64,000 nt of DNA, from contig JAKURL010000009.1 in assembly GCA_022449345.1 (NCBI GenBank), forward strand, positions 1 to 64,000, in the 5' to 3' direction. The notes under the pieces are model-generated. The model was not told the origin of the DNA. It searched no databases and saw only the letters and a program-made list of their open reading frames with translations. The stretch is from Candidatus Thalassarchaeum sp. Lineage in GTDB: Archaea; Thermoplasmatota; Poseidoniia; Poseidoniales; Thalassarchaeaceae. Made by a program: the position numbers and the translations under genes. Shown here piece after piece: positions 1 to 9,979 of this stretch. Each line of letters starts with the position of its first letter. The first letter of the stretch is position 1.

Positions 1-390
1 GAATCTGTCACAAAGCCATATCATTTGCATGTACGGGGCTTTCACCCTCTATGGCCCGCCATTCCCGGCGATTTCCACTTCCATGATTTAGGCTGAGACA
101 GTCCATACCCCACATCTCTCCAAGGTTTCCCTAGGAGAGTCGGTTTGTCCGATTCCGTTTTCATTCGCCACTACTTACGGCATCTCGTTTGATTTCGTTT
201 CCTCCCCCTACTGAGATGCTTCAGTTCGGGGGGTTCCCTTTCCTGTTGAGGAATGGCGCCTAGCGCCAGGAGGTCCCATTCGGCAATTCGCGGATCCATG
301 AGATTCATGCCTCTCCCCGCGACTTTTCGCAGCTTGTCACGACCTTCTTCGGCTCTCTAGCCGAGCCATCCCCCAGTCGGGTTGTAGCAT
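1..390 (-). rRNA. 23S ribosomal RNA, 5' portion (gene continues beyond the left window edge)
   Basis: Reverse complement reads ...GGGGATGGCTCGGCTAGAGAGCCGAAGAAGGTCGTGACAAGCTGCGAAAAG...GGAAACGAAATCAAACGAGATGCCGTAAGTAGTGGCGAA..., typical of archaeal 23S domain I. The mature 5' end near 385-395 is estimated. Confidence 0.93.
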
Positions 391-462
391 TTTTATTTCT
401 ACATACCCACTCTTCTGTGAGTCCTCTGGTGTCCAGGCATATCGATTCTATCTGGTCTCTCA

Positions 463-495
463 GAACACTCCGTCTCCCCGCAGGGCGGAGCGTTC
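463..495 (-). other. Hairpin in the 23S 5' leader
   Basis: GAACACTCCG (463-472) pairs with CGGAGCGTTC (486-495); one G-U wobble on the minus strand. Confidence 0.5.
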
Positions 496-625
496 TCGAC
501 CACTTCCCCCTGTATGTGCCCATACAAGGGTGCACCAAAAGCAGGCGTGCGACCTACCTTCGGTATATGAACGATGCGGGTCATCCCAATAGGGGTAAGA
601 ACGCAGTATAGAGAGCCGGATTTAC

Positions 626-1090
626 TCATTTTTGAGTGCTATCAAAAATATGTTCAGTTCCAAAGGGTAAATTTTGACGTGCTTTATTTGAAGATTTAGA
701 GGTAATTTTCTGCGAATTTTGCTTGTTTTCAGGGGGTGCATCTTCAATTCCAAAAGGAAGTGAGTTTTCCTGCGCGATCTCTTCAACCATCTCGGGTTCA
801 GAATTAGTGGTCTCTTGAGCGTGTACTAAGCCAAATGGCAGCCCACTATTTCCTAACTCTCCAAGGCCTTCCAAGGGTTCATCTTTAGCAGTTTTAGGAG
901 AATTATCGATACCAAATGGTAAACTCGATTGTTCCTGACTAGGCTCATCGCCTAGCCCAAAAGGTAGGTCAACCGAATCAGTACTTGCCTGCCCAAGTGA
1001 AGTTTCTATTGAATCCTCAGCTTTGCTTCCGCAAAGTGAGCATACCCTTGACTCACTGAGGACCATGTGACACACAGAGCAGGTGAGCAT
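626..1090 (-). CDS. Zinc-ribbon protein with five LPFG motifs
   Basis: ORF 626..1156; likely start at MLTCSVC (1090). CxxC...CxxC near the N-terminus, then five LPFG[LIT] motifs. Confidence 0.75.
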   Translation of the reverse strand: MLTCSVCHMVLSESRVCSLCGSKAEDSIETSLGQASTDSVDLPFGLGDEPSQEQSSLPFGIDNSPKTAKDEPLEGLGELGNSGLPFGLVHAQETTNSEPEMVEEIAQENSLPFGIEDAPPENKQNSQKITSKSSNKARQNLPFGTEHIFDSTQK

Positions 1091-1187
1091 GATGCTTGCC
1101 TGAGACTTCACGGCTTGATGCTGTCGCCCTAAAGTTCGCTGAACACTGAGATTCAACGGGGTTGCCCACTACAACAATGTCGAAAAT

Positions 1188-2588
1188 TCAGGAATACAGT
1201 GTTCCATGGAATAGCATCATGAAAATCGTAGCCACGATGCAAGTGATGAACATCACAGGCAATCCAGCCCGAACCCATTCTTTGGTGGTAATCGGGTAAG
1301 GGCCTCTTTCGCTGATTGCAACAGTCATCACGTTTGCACTCGATCCAATTGGAGTAGCGTTTCCTCCGAATCCGGCGCCCATCGCTAGAGCCCATAACAG
1401 GGGCTCTGGGCTTAAGACTCCGCCGCTGGCTTCCGTAATACTGAAAATTACAGGAATCATTGCTGCGGTGAAAGGAATGTTATCAATCAAGGCACTGGCA
1501 ATTGCTGAGACCCAAATAATCGCAACTGCCAACTTTACCTCGTCGTCACCAAAGTTGTCAAAAATCCAATTAGCGACTTTGTCAAGATAGCCCACATCTC
1601 CAACAGCTCCGACCAGTAGGAATAGACCTGCGAAGAATAGTAGCGCTTGCCATTCTACTTTATCCACAACGTCGTTGATGAACCCCTCCCGGAGGTCCTC
1701 GTTTTTCGGTTTTGCAAAAATCAATGCAAAGCCGGCTCCAGCCAAAGCAATACCATCAATTTCAATTTCTAAATCTAGAAATGACTTGGCTGAAAATGCG
1801 ACTACAGTTAGTCCTAAAATGATTAGTGTAGAGAACATCAATCGTTTGTCATTAATTGCATCCCACTCATCTTCCTCCATCAACAAGTCAACATGTGGTG
1901 GCTTCTGTTCCGACCAATCTCGATAGTACCATCTGAAGTAACCCAATGTTGCCACCCAAGCGAAGAAAGTCAGTATTCCAAGTCTGAATAAAAATCCATT
2001 GAACGAAAATGCAAGAAGTGCCTCGTCAGCCGCAGCGGCTGCAATCATTACATTTGGTGGATCTCCAACCATAGAGGCCACCCCACCAGTATCCGAAAGT
2101 ATGGCCTCGGCCAACAATGGAGGGACTGGGTTAATCTCCAACTTATTGCAAATTCTGAGTGTTACTGGCGCGATGATGATGATTGCTGTGACGTTGTCGA
2201 TTACAAGAGAGAGAAGAGTGGTGAAAGTACCGAGGAGAACAATTAGCCTCCAGGGATCTCCCTTGCTCATCTTGGCGGCCTTGATGGCGACATACTCAAA
2301 GAAGCCACATAACTCGAGGATAGATGCAAAAATCATCATTCCAAGGAGCAGCCCAATTACTTCCCACTCTATCCAACCCAACATCGTGTGTTCCAAAGTG
2401 TAGGTTTTGACTAACTCACCAGCGGCGTTGTATTGCTCGTGTAAGTGGAATACACCGGTGTAGTGACCATAGAGCAACATTAGCACGGAACCAAACCATG
2501 CGGCTATCGTCCTATGCACAACCTCAGAGAGAATTAAGGCAAAAGAGAGTACAAAGATAGCCAGTACAACTTGTGCTTCGGTCACCAT
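1188..2588 (-). CDS. NhaD/ArsB-like Na+/H+ antiporter or permease
   Basis: 466 aa, many TM segments. DNVTAIIIIAPVTLRIC and GDPPNVMIA / GGNATPIGSSANV motifs of the ion transporter superfamily. Confidence 0.85.
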   Translation of the reverse strand: MVTEAQVVLAIFVLSFALILSEVVHRTIAAWFGSVLMLLYGHYTGVFHLHEQYNAAGELVKTYTLEHTMLGWIEWEVIGLLLGMMIFASILELCGFFEYVAIKAAKMSKGDPWRLIVLLGTFTTLLSLVIDNVTAIIIIAPVTLRICNKLEINPVPPLLAEAILSDTGGVASMVGDPPNVMIAAAAADEALLAFSFNGFLFRLGILTFFAWVATLGYFRWYYRDWSEQKPPHVDLLMEEDEWDAINDKRLMFSTLIILGLTVVAFSAKSFLDLEIEIDGIALAGAGFALIFAKPKNEDLREGFINDVVDKVEWQALLFFAGLFLLVGAVGDVGYLDKVANWIFDNFGDDEVKLAVAIIWVSAIASALIDNIPFTAAMIPVIFSITEASGGVLSPEPLLWALAMGAGFGGNATPIGSSANVMTVAISERGPYPITTKEWVRAGLPVMFITCIVATIFMMLFHGTLYS

Positions 2589-2660
2589 TAATTCGTCCGA
2601 ACTTTGATGAGGCTAAATAAGTCACTATCACGAATGCAAAAAAACAGCAATGCTTGACCC

Positions 2661-2942
2661 TCAATTACCGGACCAGAATACAGCAACGTTGCCTCTTTGG
2701 AAAACCAGTTTTGATTGTGTAGATTCAGCCATTTCTGAGAACAAACCTATTCTTTCATTTGAGCCCTCGAGAACTCCTCTATTAGCCTTGACCTTGACCA
2801 AATTTCTCTTGTTTAATTGGTCATTGAGTTCCTCAACAATGGCCTCAGTCAAACCATTTCTTCCAACCCTTACCGAGACCAGCAAATCCCTATCCATTGC
2901 CATGCGTTTGATGTGGTTGGGAATTGAAGACATTTTACTCAT
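2661..2942 (-). CDS. YhbY/CRS1 (CRM-domain) RNA-binding protein
   Basis: VSVRVGRNGLTEAIVEELNDQLNKRNLVKVKANRG... matches the YhbY fold pattern. Start overlaps the Rpp21 stop. Confidence 0.8.
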   Translation of the reverse strand: MSKMSSIPNHIKRMAMDRDLLVSVRVGRNGLTEAIVEELNDQLNKRNLVKVKANRGVLEGSNERIGLFSEMAESTQSKLVFQRGNVAVFWSGN

Positions 2943-3252
2943 CCTCCGCAAGCATTTTACGACGATGAACCCTATTGCAATCAAGGCAGGTAACCTTGCG
3001 AAATCCACCTTCGATTCTAACTCTGGCATTCTGACCGGGTCTTAATTTAGATTTACAGGTTCTACAGATTAAATCGCGGATTTTTCGATTTGCCCTTACC
3101 CCATGTCTCTTCGAAATTCGAAGTAAATCTCGGGCCGCTAAATCCGCTAGATCCTTTTCGGAATCAACCATCACCTTAGAGAGATGCGAAATTGATTCAT
3201 CTGCTCTTTTCTTTCGGCTCTCAGAGTCGCGGCCTTTCCTGCGACCTGACAT
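2935..3252 (-). CDS. rnp4: RNase P protein component 4 (Rpp21/Rpr2)
   Basis: 105 aa; AARDLLRISKRHGVRANRKIRDLICRTCKSKLRPGQNARVRI...VTCLDCNRVHR, Zn-binding Rpr2 family. Confidence 0.88.
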   Translation of the reverse strand: MSGRRKGRDSESRKKRADESISHLSKVMVDSEKDLADLAARDLLRISKRHGVRANRKIRDLICRTCKSKLRPGQNARVRIEGGFRKVTCLDCNRVHRRKMLAEDE

Positions 3253-3261
3253 ATTCCCGCC

Positions 3262-3888
3262 TCATGAAATGGATGCTATAGCTTCCTCTACAGAAGCCCC
3301 AACCTGTTCGATTGATGCGTCTCCATCTATTCTTATGAGTAAGCCTCTCTCTGAGTACCAATCTGCTAACGGGGCGGTTTGGGTGTGATAAGCCCCTAAT
3401 CTAGCCCTCACAGTTTCTTCCGTATCATCTGGTCGTTGAACCAACCTGTCTTGAATTTCAGTAGGAGCGGGTTTGAATGACACATGATATATTTCTCCGG
3501 TTTCTGGATCCATTCTTCTACCAACGATTCGGTCGACAATAGCATCATCGGGCACTTCTATGGAAATGACTGAAGATACGGTGGCTATCTCCTCTAGAGA
3601 TTCAGCCTGAGGAATGGTTCGAGGGAAGCCATCAAACAAAACGCCTTGACCAGCATCATCGTTTTGTAATCGTTCTTCTATAAGTCCGATGATGACTTCA
3701 TCGGAAACCAATAATCCTGCATCCATGTACTCCTTCGCAGCCAATCCCATAGGTGAGCCTGCTTTTACGGCAGCACGCAACATGTCTCCTGTAGAGATTT
3801 GGGGTTTACCGGTGAGTTCCACTATCCTACCGGCTTGTGTGCCCTTTCCAGCACCGGGTGGCCCAAAGAGTACTATCGACTCTGTCAT
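3262..3888 (-). CDS. adk: Adenylate kinase
   Basis: MTESIVLFGPPGAGKGTQAGRI P-loop; FDGFPRTIPQAESL; GRRMDPETGEIYH LID region. Confidence 0.93.
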   Translation of the reverse strand: MTESIVLFGPPGAGKGTQAGRIVELTGKPQISTGDMLRAAVKAGSPMGLAAKEYMDAGLLVSDEVIIGLIEERLQNDDAGQGVLFDGFPRTIPQAESLEEIATVSSVISIEVPDDAIVDRIVGRRMDPETGEIYHVSFKPAPTEIQDRLVQRPDDTEETVRARLGAYHTQTAPLADWYSERGLLIRIDGDASIEQVGASVEEAIASIS

Positions 3889-3935
3889 CGGCTCATCCAG
3901 CCGCCTCGTAGTCTTAAGACAGTCCCTGAGACCGC

Positions 3936-6900
3936 TCAAGTATTCTGTTCGTACCAAAGATGGCCATAAGCCACCCATTGGTCCATTGTCCAGCCTTCAG
4001 GTAAACCGCCGGGAGGTAAAGGCATAGCGCCGGGTGGAACTGGCACTGGAGGTGGTAAAGATGGAGCAGAGGAGGAGATTACATCGGAGATTTCGTCGAC
4101 ACTAACCGACTTGCTCAATACCTCACCTGCTGAACTTGTTTCTAGAGCCATAACCCTGCGTTCTGTTTGTGATCCGGAATGAAGTGCTGAACCAACAGGA
4201 ATTAACTCCTCATCCGGACTCATGGAAGTGGCTGATTCTCTACGCATCCTAACTAGAACAACTCCCAAACCTGAGAGAATCACCAGGAAGACAATCGCTA
4301 ATGTCCACTTTGGTAAACCAAGTGAAACCATGACGCAGCCAATACCACTGCAAGAGTCATCTCTGGCTCGAGAAACTTCCAAGTTGATTTCGGCATTTGT
4401 AATTGCATTAGATTCACCACTATCTGTAGAGTTGGCCCAAATCACGAAACTCGCCAAGCCAGGGGGTGCTGAGGATTCTGGTGAGGCTTTGACACTGATT
4501 TCCACCGATTCACCAACCGCAATCAGGCCCACTGATATGGGATTAATTTCAATATTCCAATTTTCCAAATCGCTCGCTTCGAAATTAAATCCAGAAGGTT
4601 GGTTGCCTAGGTTGGTCACTGTGATTGTGAAGATTCCGGATGAGTCGGATTGAATATCATTCAAGGTCATCGAATCTGGAGTTAAATCAACAAATATCGA
4701 GGGAGTAATTTCGACGCTCAATTCGAATGTATGAGTTACAGTTTCCATTCCAGGTGTAACCGCCTCGACGATTACAGGAACTGTTGCCTCCATCATTCCA
4801 ACGGGTAAATTTCCAGGTACATCCAATCCAACTGTCACCAAGGCTTCACGATTCATGTCTAGTGTGGATGGAATAAGAGATTGGAATCCCCCAACCCAAT
4901 TCATTGGCAGGCTTCCAATACTCCAAGTGAGGGAAAGAGGAACGTTTCCAGCATTTCTTACCCATACATCGGCTGTACCGGTTTGGCCTAATGAAACGAT
5001 AATTGTACTATCCTCGGAGGCCTCAAGTGCAGCGATTTCCTGAACGATAAATCGGGTTGCATTCACAACCATGTCTCCGCCTACTAAAGTAGTTCGGAGT
5101 GTCAAGGTATTCCTAGTGTTCATCTCGGCATTCATTGGCACCATCATTTGAACTGAAACTGTGGCACTATCTCCCGCGTCGATTGAAATCTGCAATTCTT
5201 CATTCGTCTCAATCTGGCCGTGAACAAACTGCGCTGCCCACGTATTCAGGGAGGAACTGACCGTCATTGTGAAGTCCATTGGAACGTTTCCATCGTTCGA
5301 GACCATTACACTGGTTTCAGACAAATCTCCGTTTAGTACTGCTCTATCTTCCGCTAGGGCAATAGCTCCCAAGGTATTGCCTTGTTCATCGAATAAATCC
5401 ACTGTGAAATCGAAACTCTCAAACACCTTGACAGAGGCTGTGTCGGTAGCAGAGACAGTAGAATCTTGCACGGATGTTGTTACACAAGTAATGTCCTCAG
5501 TCACCCCTGCAGCGGGCTCTCCACCATCAGCGGCAGGAACTCGGACATGAATCGGTAATGGCAAGAATTGTAGTCTGCTTAGAGGGTCCAATACTACCGA
5601 TGAAGAACCGCTACTACCGATATTTACTATCCATTGACTGGGACTGTCACAGGTGACAGAGTATTGTGTATCCCCATTTCCAGTGTTCCTAATCGAGAGG
5701 GAATAAGTCGCAGTTTGTCCCGGCTTTGCTCCGAGATCATCGCCGGTACCAGCAAGGATCGTGAATAGACCTTCTACCCTCTCCACTACAGAGGTAATTC
5801 TGATTGTATGGGATACCGTGGGGGCATCCTTGTCAAACAAATTCAAGTCATTTACGAAGTTACCGGGTAGGGCATATCTTGCACCTGCAGGATCTTCCAA
5901 ATCTGCGTCGACATCTTCCAAAGTAAGAGTTACAATCCTTGAGTCTTCATCTTCACCTAATGCTGCGAGATCCCAAGGTCCTGTTTCATTGAGTAATTTC
6001 CACCATTCGTCCGCGGGTGACTGCAGGATACCCTGCTCATCCACTCTTTGAACTGGGGTAACTGACAAGCCAACTGAAATCGCAGATGTTCCTTCATTTT
6101 GCAACATGAATTCGTAGGTTAGCATACTACCTGTTCTAGGGTCTAATGTCCTCGTAAAGGCCTGCTCTAATTCCGAAGTAGTAATCGGAAGAGAGCCGTC
6201 TTCCAACAGTGGCGTAATTCTGACCCCGATTTGGGAAATCTGGACCGTAAGCTGATAGTGATTATTGTTCACACCATTGTTCTCATCGTTTAACTCTACA
6301 ACAGAATCTCCTGTATCGAGTCTCAATTCGAGTAAATGATCTCCTGTGGTCTGGAAGACATGAGGGAAGGATAGTGATGTTGTAACTCCGCCGCCTAATG
6401 AAGTCCTGTCGGAGGTATAGAGAATTATTCCTTCAGTCAAATCCTCAATTTCGATTGTGTAAGCGCCGCTGGCTTGCGATGCTTGGTTTCGCCAAGCGGC
6501 TTCTACAAGTACAGTATCTCCTTGCAAAGGCGCTAAAATCGATGTACTTAGGGAGCCTTCAAAGACGGTTAGATCGGCTGTCGATTGTTCTTGTAGCAAC
6601 CCACTTGCAACCAAAGCAAAACTTTGCGTCATTCCACCTGCGTGACCGACGGAAATAGTCCACAATCCACTATTTCCTGCTGGAATCTTTACTCTCTCGA
6701 CATTGTTCAAACGGTCAGCAGTTCCTCCTGTTGAAGAGAAACCATTTGAGAATACATTTCCGTAGTACACCGTGCCATCCGGCGCAATTACTGTTAGATC
6801 TAGGTCATTGACCAATTTTGCAGCGCTTTGGTTTGCAATAGTAGATGCTTCCAAATCGACCCAAGCGAGGGTGATATCAAAATCGGTTGTTGAATCAACG

Positions 6901-8726
6901 GTAAATGTGTAGACAAAACTGTGTGCAGGATCCAGCTCTCGAGAATCATCGAATAAAAGATCTAGATCGATTTCACCTTCACTAGGAGTAATCGAATTTG
7001 CAACGTTGATCTGCCCCCATCCCTCAGATGGATTAGGAATATTTGCAGTGCCGAGGTCATCTGCTCCATTGATTAGCAGTGCCTTGATTAAATCCGACCT
7101 TGGCTCGGTAATTCCAACATCTGTTCGCAGATATTGCCTAACCATCGCAGCGCCGCCGGCGGCCACTGCAGTAGACATGGAAGAACCGTTCAATGCCATG
7201 TAAAGAGGTGTAGTTCCGTCAGAATGAGTCGTCGTTGAGCAGGCTTGTCCTTGAACGCTACTTGCTTCCTCGGCACGAGCAGAACAAAGCATTACACCTG
7301 GAGCAACCAAATCTGGTTTTATTCGGCCATCAAGACTCGTGCCCTTGGAAGAAAAAGAAGGAACGCTACCTTCAGGGTCTGAGCCCATCGATCCGGTTGT
7401 TGAGGCTCCAATGGTTAGGACATTCTTTGCTGAGCCTGGAGGGGTGACTGTGTTGCTGCCACCTTCACCAAGATCTCCTGAAGAAAATAAAACCAAGAAG
7501 CGAGGATTATCGACAATGAATGCATCCGCAGAGCGGGAGTCTGAACTGTATTCGCCTACTAAATTCTCATTACCCCAAGAGTTTGTTTGTATCCTAGCAG
7601 AATTTTGCCAAGCATGTGTGAACATATCGTAAAGAGAACCCCATCTAGCCAAAATTCCAGAAGAGTCTACTTCTAGTTGGTAGAAATGGAACGTAGCTGC
7701 GGGAATCATTCCCAAGGCGGACATATCACCTGAGCCGTCGCCCAGTAGGGTAGCGGTAACATGTGTGCCATGGCCAGAATTGCTATCGAGCGCTGAATTA
7801 TCCGGGCCGAACTGATGGTAAATCCCACGGACTCGGCCATCGAAATCACCGTGATCTGCATCTAATCCTGTGTCCGAGATAGCAATTACCTCTCCACTTC
7901 CATTCAGAGTGTTTCCGGAATTCACAAGGGCTTGGTTGATTCCTGCAATATCACTTGCCAGCGAATTGTGAATTGTTAATTTAGAAGCATGATGAATTTG
8001 CAATATTCTACCGTCCATCGCTAGAAGAGGGATCCAAATTGCATTGACAGATTGTGGCTGACAGAGATGAGAGTCACAAATCCCTCTAGGCCCGATTTTT
8101 CCAGAGATGGATGCAAGGTCCGATTCCAATCGCTGGAGTTCTTGGCTAGAAAGGTCAGGGGATGGAATTAGATCTATGTCTACAGTTATTGCCTCTCTCC
8201 CAGCAATAGCGGCCACCTCAGGACTTACCCTCCATGCAATTGGCAGTTCTCCAGCCCACCTAACCTCATCCATTGAGTTCAATTCAAAGATAGTTTTTGC
8301 AGGATTGAATTGGATTGGTATTCTTATCAGAAGCGTATCATCGGGGATGGTTTCAATAACAATCAAACCCATCTCTTGCAGGTTTTGTTGGATTGTAGTC
8401 AAATCTGCCGAGTTAGATTGTACAAGTGCGAATCTAGTTCTATCAAGTGCTTGATAATCAAAGATATTCTCTGGGCCTAACGGCATTGGTTGTAGAATTG
8501 GGTCAAACGAACCGTATGGGGAATGAATCAGCCCTGATGTTAACCTCAATTGATGAGTGCTGGAAGACACACTTGAAAATGACTGGAATAACACATCTCC
8601 TTCTTCGGATTCGATATACTCAGAAGCAGTTTCACCATTTTCAGCAGAAGCAGATGTTACCCCTATTGACCAACCACTCAAAACGAGCATGAACAGGGTA
8701 ATTAGAACCAGCCGGCGGTCATTCAC
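3936..8726 (-). CDS. Giant secreted S8 subtilisin-family protease with repeated Ig-like/CARDB/NEW3-type domains, C-terminal TM and cytoplasmic tail
   Basis: 1596 aa; signal peptide; AISDTGLDADHGD (Asp), SGHGTHVTATLLG (His), LNGSSMSTAVAAGGAAM (Ser); C-terminal TM and Pro-rich tail ending GGLPEGWTMDQWVAYGHLWYEQNT. Confidence 0.9.
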   Translation of the reverse strand: MNDRRLVLITLFMLVLSGWSIGVTSASAENGETASEYIESEEGDVLFQSFSSVSSSTHQLRLTSGLIHSPYGSFDPILQPMPLGPENIFDYQALDRTRFALVQSNSADLTTIQQNLQEMGLIVIETIPDDTLLIRIPIQFNPAKTIFELNSMDEVRWAGELPIAWRVSPEVAAIAGREAITVDIDLIPSPDLSSQELQRLESDLASISGKIGPRGICDSHLCQPQSVNAIWIPLLAMDGRILQIHHASKLTIHNSLASDIAGINQALVNSGNTLNGSGEVIAISDTGLDADHGDFDGRVRGIYHQFGPDNSALDSNSGHGTHVTATLLGDGSGDMSALGMIPAATFHFYQLEVDSSGILARWGSLYDMFTHAWQNSARIQTNSWGNENLVGEYSSDSRSADAFIVDNPRFLVLFSSGDLGEGGSNTVTPPGSAKNVLTIGASTTGSMGSDPEGSVPSFSSKGTSLDGRIKPDLVAPGVMLCSARAEEASSVQGQACSTTTHSDGTTPLYMALNGSSMSTAVAAGGAAMVRQYLRTDVGITEPRSDLIKALLINGADDLGTANIPNPSEGWGQINVANSITPSEGEIDLDLLFDDSRELDPAHSFVYTFTVDSTTDFDITLAWVDLEASTIANQSAAKLVNDLDLTVIAPDGTVYYGNVFSNGFSSTGGTADRLNNVERVKIPAGNSGLWTISVGHAGGMTQSFALVASGLLQEQSTADLTVFEGSLSTSILAPLQGDTVLVEAAWRNQASQASGAYTIEIEDLTEGIILYTSDRTSLGGGVTTSLSFPHVFQTTGDHLLELRLDTGDSVVELNDENNGVNNNHYQLTVQISQIGVRITPLLEDGSLPITTSELEQAFTRTLDPRTGSMLTYEFMLQNEGTSAISVGLSVTPVQRVDEQGILQSPADEWWKLLNETGPWDLAALGEDEDSRIVTLTLEDVDADLEDPAGARYALPGNFVNDLNLFDKDAPTVSHTIRITSVVERVEGLFTILAGTGDDLGAKPGQTATYSLSIRNTGNGDTQYSVTCDSPSQWIVNIGSSGSSSVVLDPLSRLQFLPLPIHVRVPAADGGEPAAGVTEDITCVTTSVQDSTVSATDTASVKVFESFDFTVDLFDEQGNTLGAIALAEDRAVLNGDLSETSVMVSNDGNVPMDFTMTVSSSLNTWAAQFVHGQIETNEELQISIDAGDSATVSVQMMVPMNAEMNTRNTLTLRTTLVGGDMVVNATRFIVQEIAALEASEDSTIIVSLGQTGTADVWVRNAGNVPLSLTWSIGSLPMNWVGGFQSLIPSTLDMNREALVTVGLDVPGNLPVGMMEATVPVIVEAVTPGMETVTHTFELSVEITPSIFVDLTPDSMTLNDIQSDSSGIFTITVTNLGNQPSGFNFEASDLENWNIEINPISVGLIAVGESVEISVKASPESSAPPGLASFVIWANSTDSGESNAITNAEINLEVSRARDDSCSGIGCVMVSLGLPKWTLAIVFLVILSGLGVVLVRMRRESATSMSPDEELIPVGSALHSGSQTERRVMALETSSAGEVLSKSVSVDEISDVISSSAPSLPPPVPVPPGAMPLPPGGLPEGWTMDQWVAYGHLWYEQNT

Positions 8727-8767
8727 GAGATTATCGGAGAATGAGGGGCTTTTGACCGTTCATGTTG

Positions 8768-8784
8768 ATTGACCTACGGTCAAT
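8768..8784. repeat. Perfect hairpin ATTGACC-TAC-GGTCAAT, 26 nt after the GAPDH stop
   Basis: Direct reading: 7-bp arms, 3-nt loop. Confidence 0.85.
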
Positions 8785-8810
8785 TCAAAAAGCGATTGAG
8801 ATGATTCGAT

Positions 8811-9851
8811 TCAAAGACCGTAGTAAGTATCGATTGCAGAATCGGTTTTTGCAACCGATTTTCGCCAATCCGACTCAGTACCCATGAGGGCACGAATACA
8901 ATCGATGTTCTCTGGAATTACATCACTTTCTTGATGAATTGCTTGGAAATAGTATAGTCGATTTTCCACTAATTTCACCCCGTCTTCCCAAACAAAGATT
9001 TCGTGTAAATCGCCCCACTTTCTTCCAATATCACGAGCCATCTCCATGACCTCTGCAGTAGTTGTAATTCGATTCTGCTCACCGTGCATTACAATCACTC
9101 TAGGTTGATTCTTCCACATCTCAATAATCGATTCTGTAGTTAGCCCATGTCCTTCAGGTAGATCAGCGATTATTGAATGGACATGCATTATTGTCGTCGG
9201 GACTGCAACCGCTAGAGAGTTGATTTCGATTTCGGGCTTTACGGTCATGACATCTGGGCCGTGGTGGCTTGGAACATTGAGAACTGGTTTGATGGCGTTG
9301 ATTGGACCTTTCTTTGAGTCACCGGGGTCGGCTGCGCGGCGAACCATTGTACATTCGACCTTTAGTGAGCCACAGTGATCGTAGAGTGGCACCAAAGTTC
9401 GGGAAAGTCCTGTAGTGTTGCAAGACACCACTCTTGTTCCGTCTGCGTTCAAATTAGCAGCATGATTGGCGCAAGAAGTGTATGACATACCTGTAAGATC
9501 GTGCTTCTCTCCACCTTGGAAGATATGCTTGATTCCTGCGGCCCTGTATTTAGCAAGATTGCCTGCTCCCATCTTTCCAGGAGCACAATCGATTACAACA
9601 TCTGCCGCCGCTAATAGGTCTGAGAGACCGCCTTTGCAGTCGTATCCTTGCTCGGCGAAGGCAGCAATTCTGTCTGCATCATCAAATGTGCAGTACAATG
9701 GAAAGCCCTTCTTTACGGCTAAATCACAACCAAAGGAAGGGCCGGTTTTTGACACTCCAATTATTTCCATGTCGTCCTGCGCATCTACCGCATCAGCAAC
9801 ACGTTTACCTATCGTTCCAAATCCGTTGATTGCGACCTTAATTGTCCCCAT
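8811..9851 (-). CDS. gap: Type II (archaeal) glyceraldehyde-3-phosphate dehydrogenase
   Basis: MGTIKVAINGFGTIGKRVADAV; VVSCNTTGLSRTL catalytic Cys region; archaeal-type GAPDH. Confidence 0.93.
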   Translation of the reverse strand: MGTIKVAINGFGTIGKRVADAVDAQDDMEIIGVSKTGPSFGCDLAVKKGFPLYCTFDDADRIAAFAEQGYDCKGGLSDLLAAADVVIDCAPGKMGAGNLAKYRAAGIKHIFQGGEKHDLTGMSYTSCANHAANLNADGTRVVSCNTTGLSRTLVPLYDHCGSLKVECTMVRRAADPGDSKKGPINAIKPVLNVPSHHGPDVMTVKPEIEINSLAVAVPTTIMHVHSIIADLPEGHGLTTESIIEMWKNQPRVIVMHGEQNRITTTAEVMEMARDIGRKWGDLHEIFVWEDGVKLVENRLYYFQAIHQESDVIPENIDCIRALMGTESDWRKSVAKTDSAIDTYYGL

Positions 9852-9979
9852 GGTGTAGCCCCATACGCCCTTTGGGCAAACTAACGCCGTAATCGAACCT
9901 CTATCAATAATGCTCTCACGAGGCGGAGTTCCAAAAACCATAGATTATTGCAATATTCCGTATCTTGGCGCCCGTCAGA

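Noticed and set aside
305-629. Short ORFs (77, 76 and 64 aa) at 305..629
   Set aside because: They lie within 23S rRNA and its leader; no coding signal.
3262-3978. Overlap of adk with the giant subtilase gene
   Set aside because: Arises only from the longest-ORF start; the conserved start MTESIVLFGPPG at 3888 removes it.
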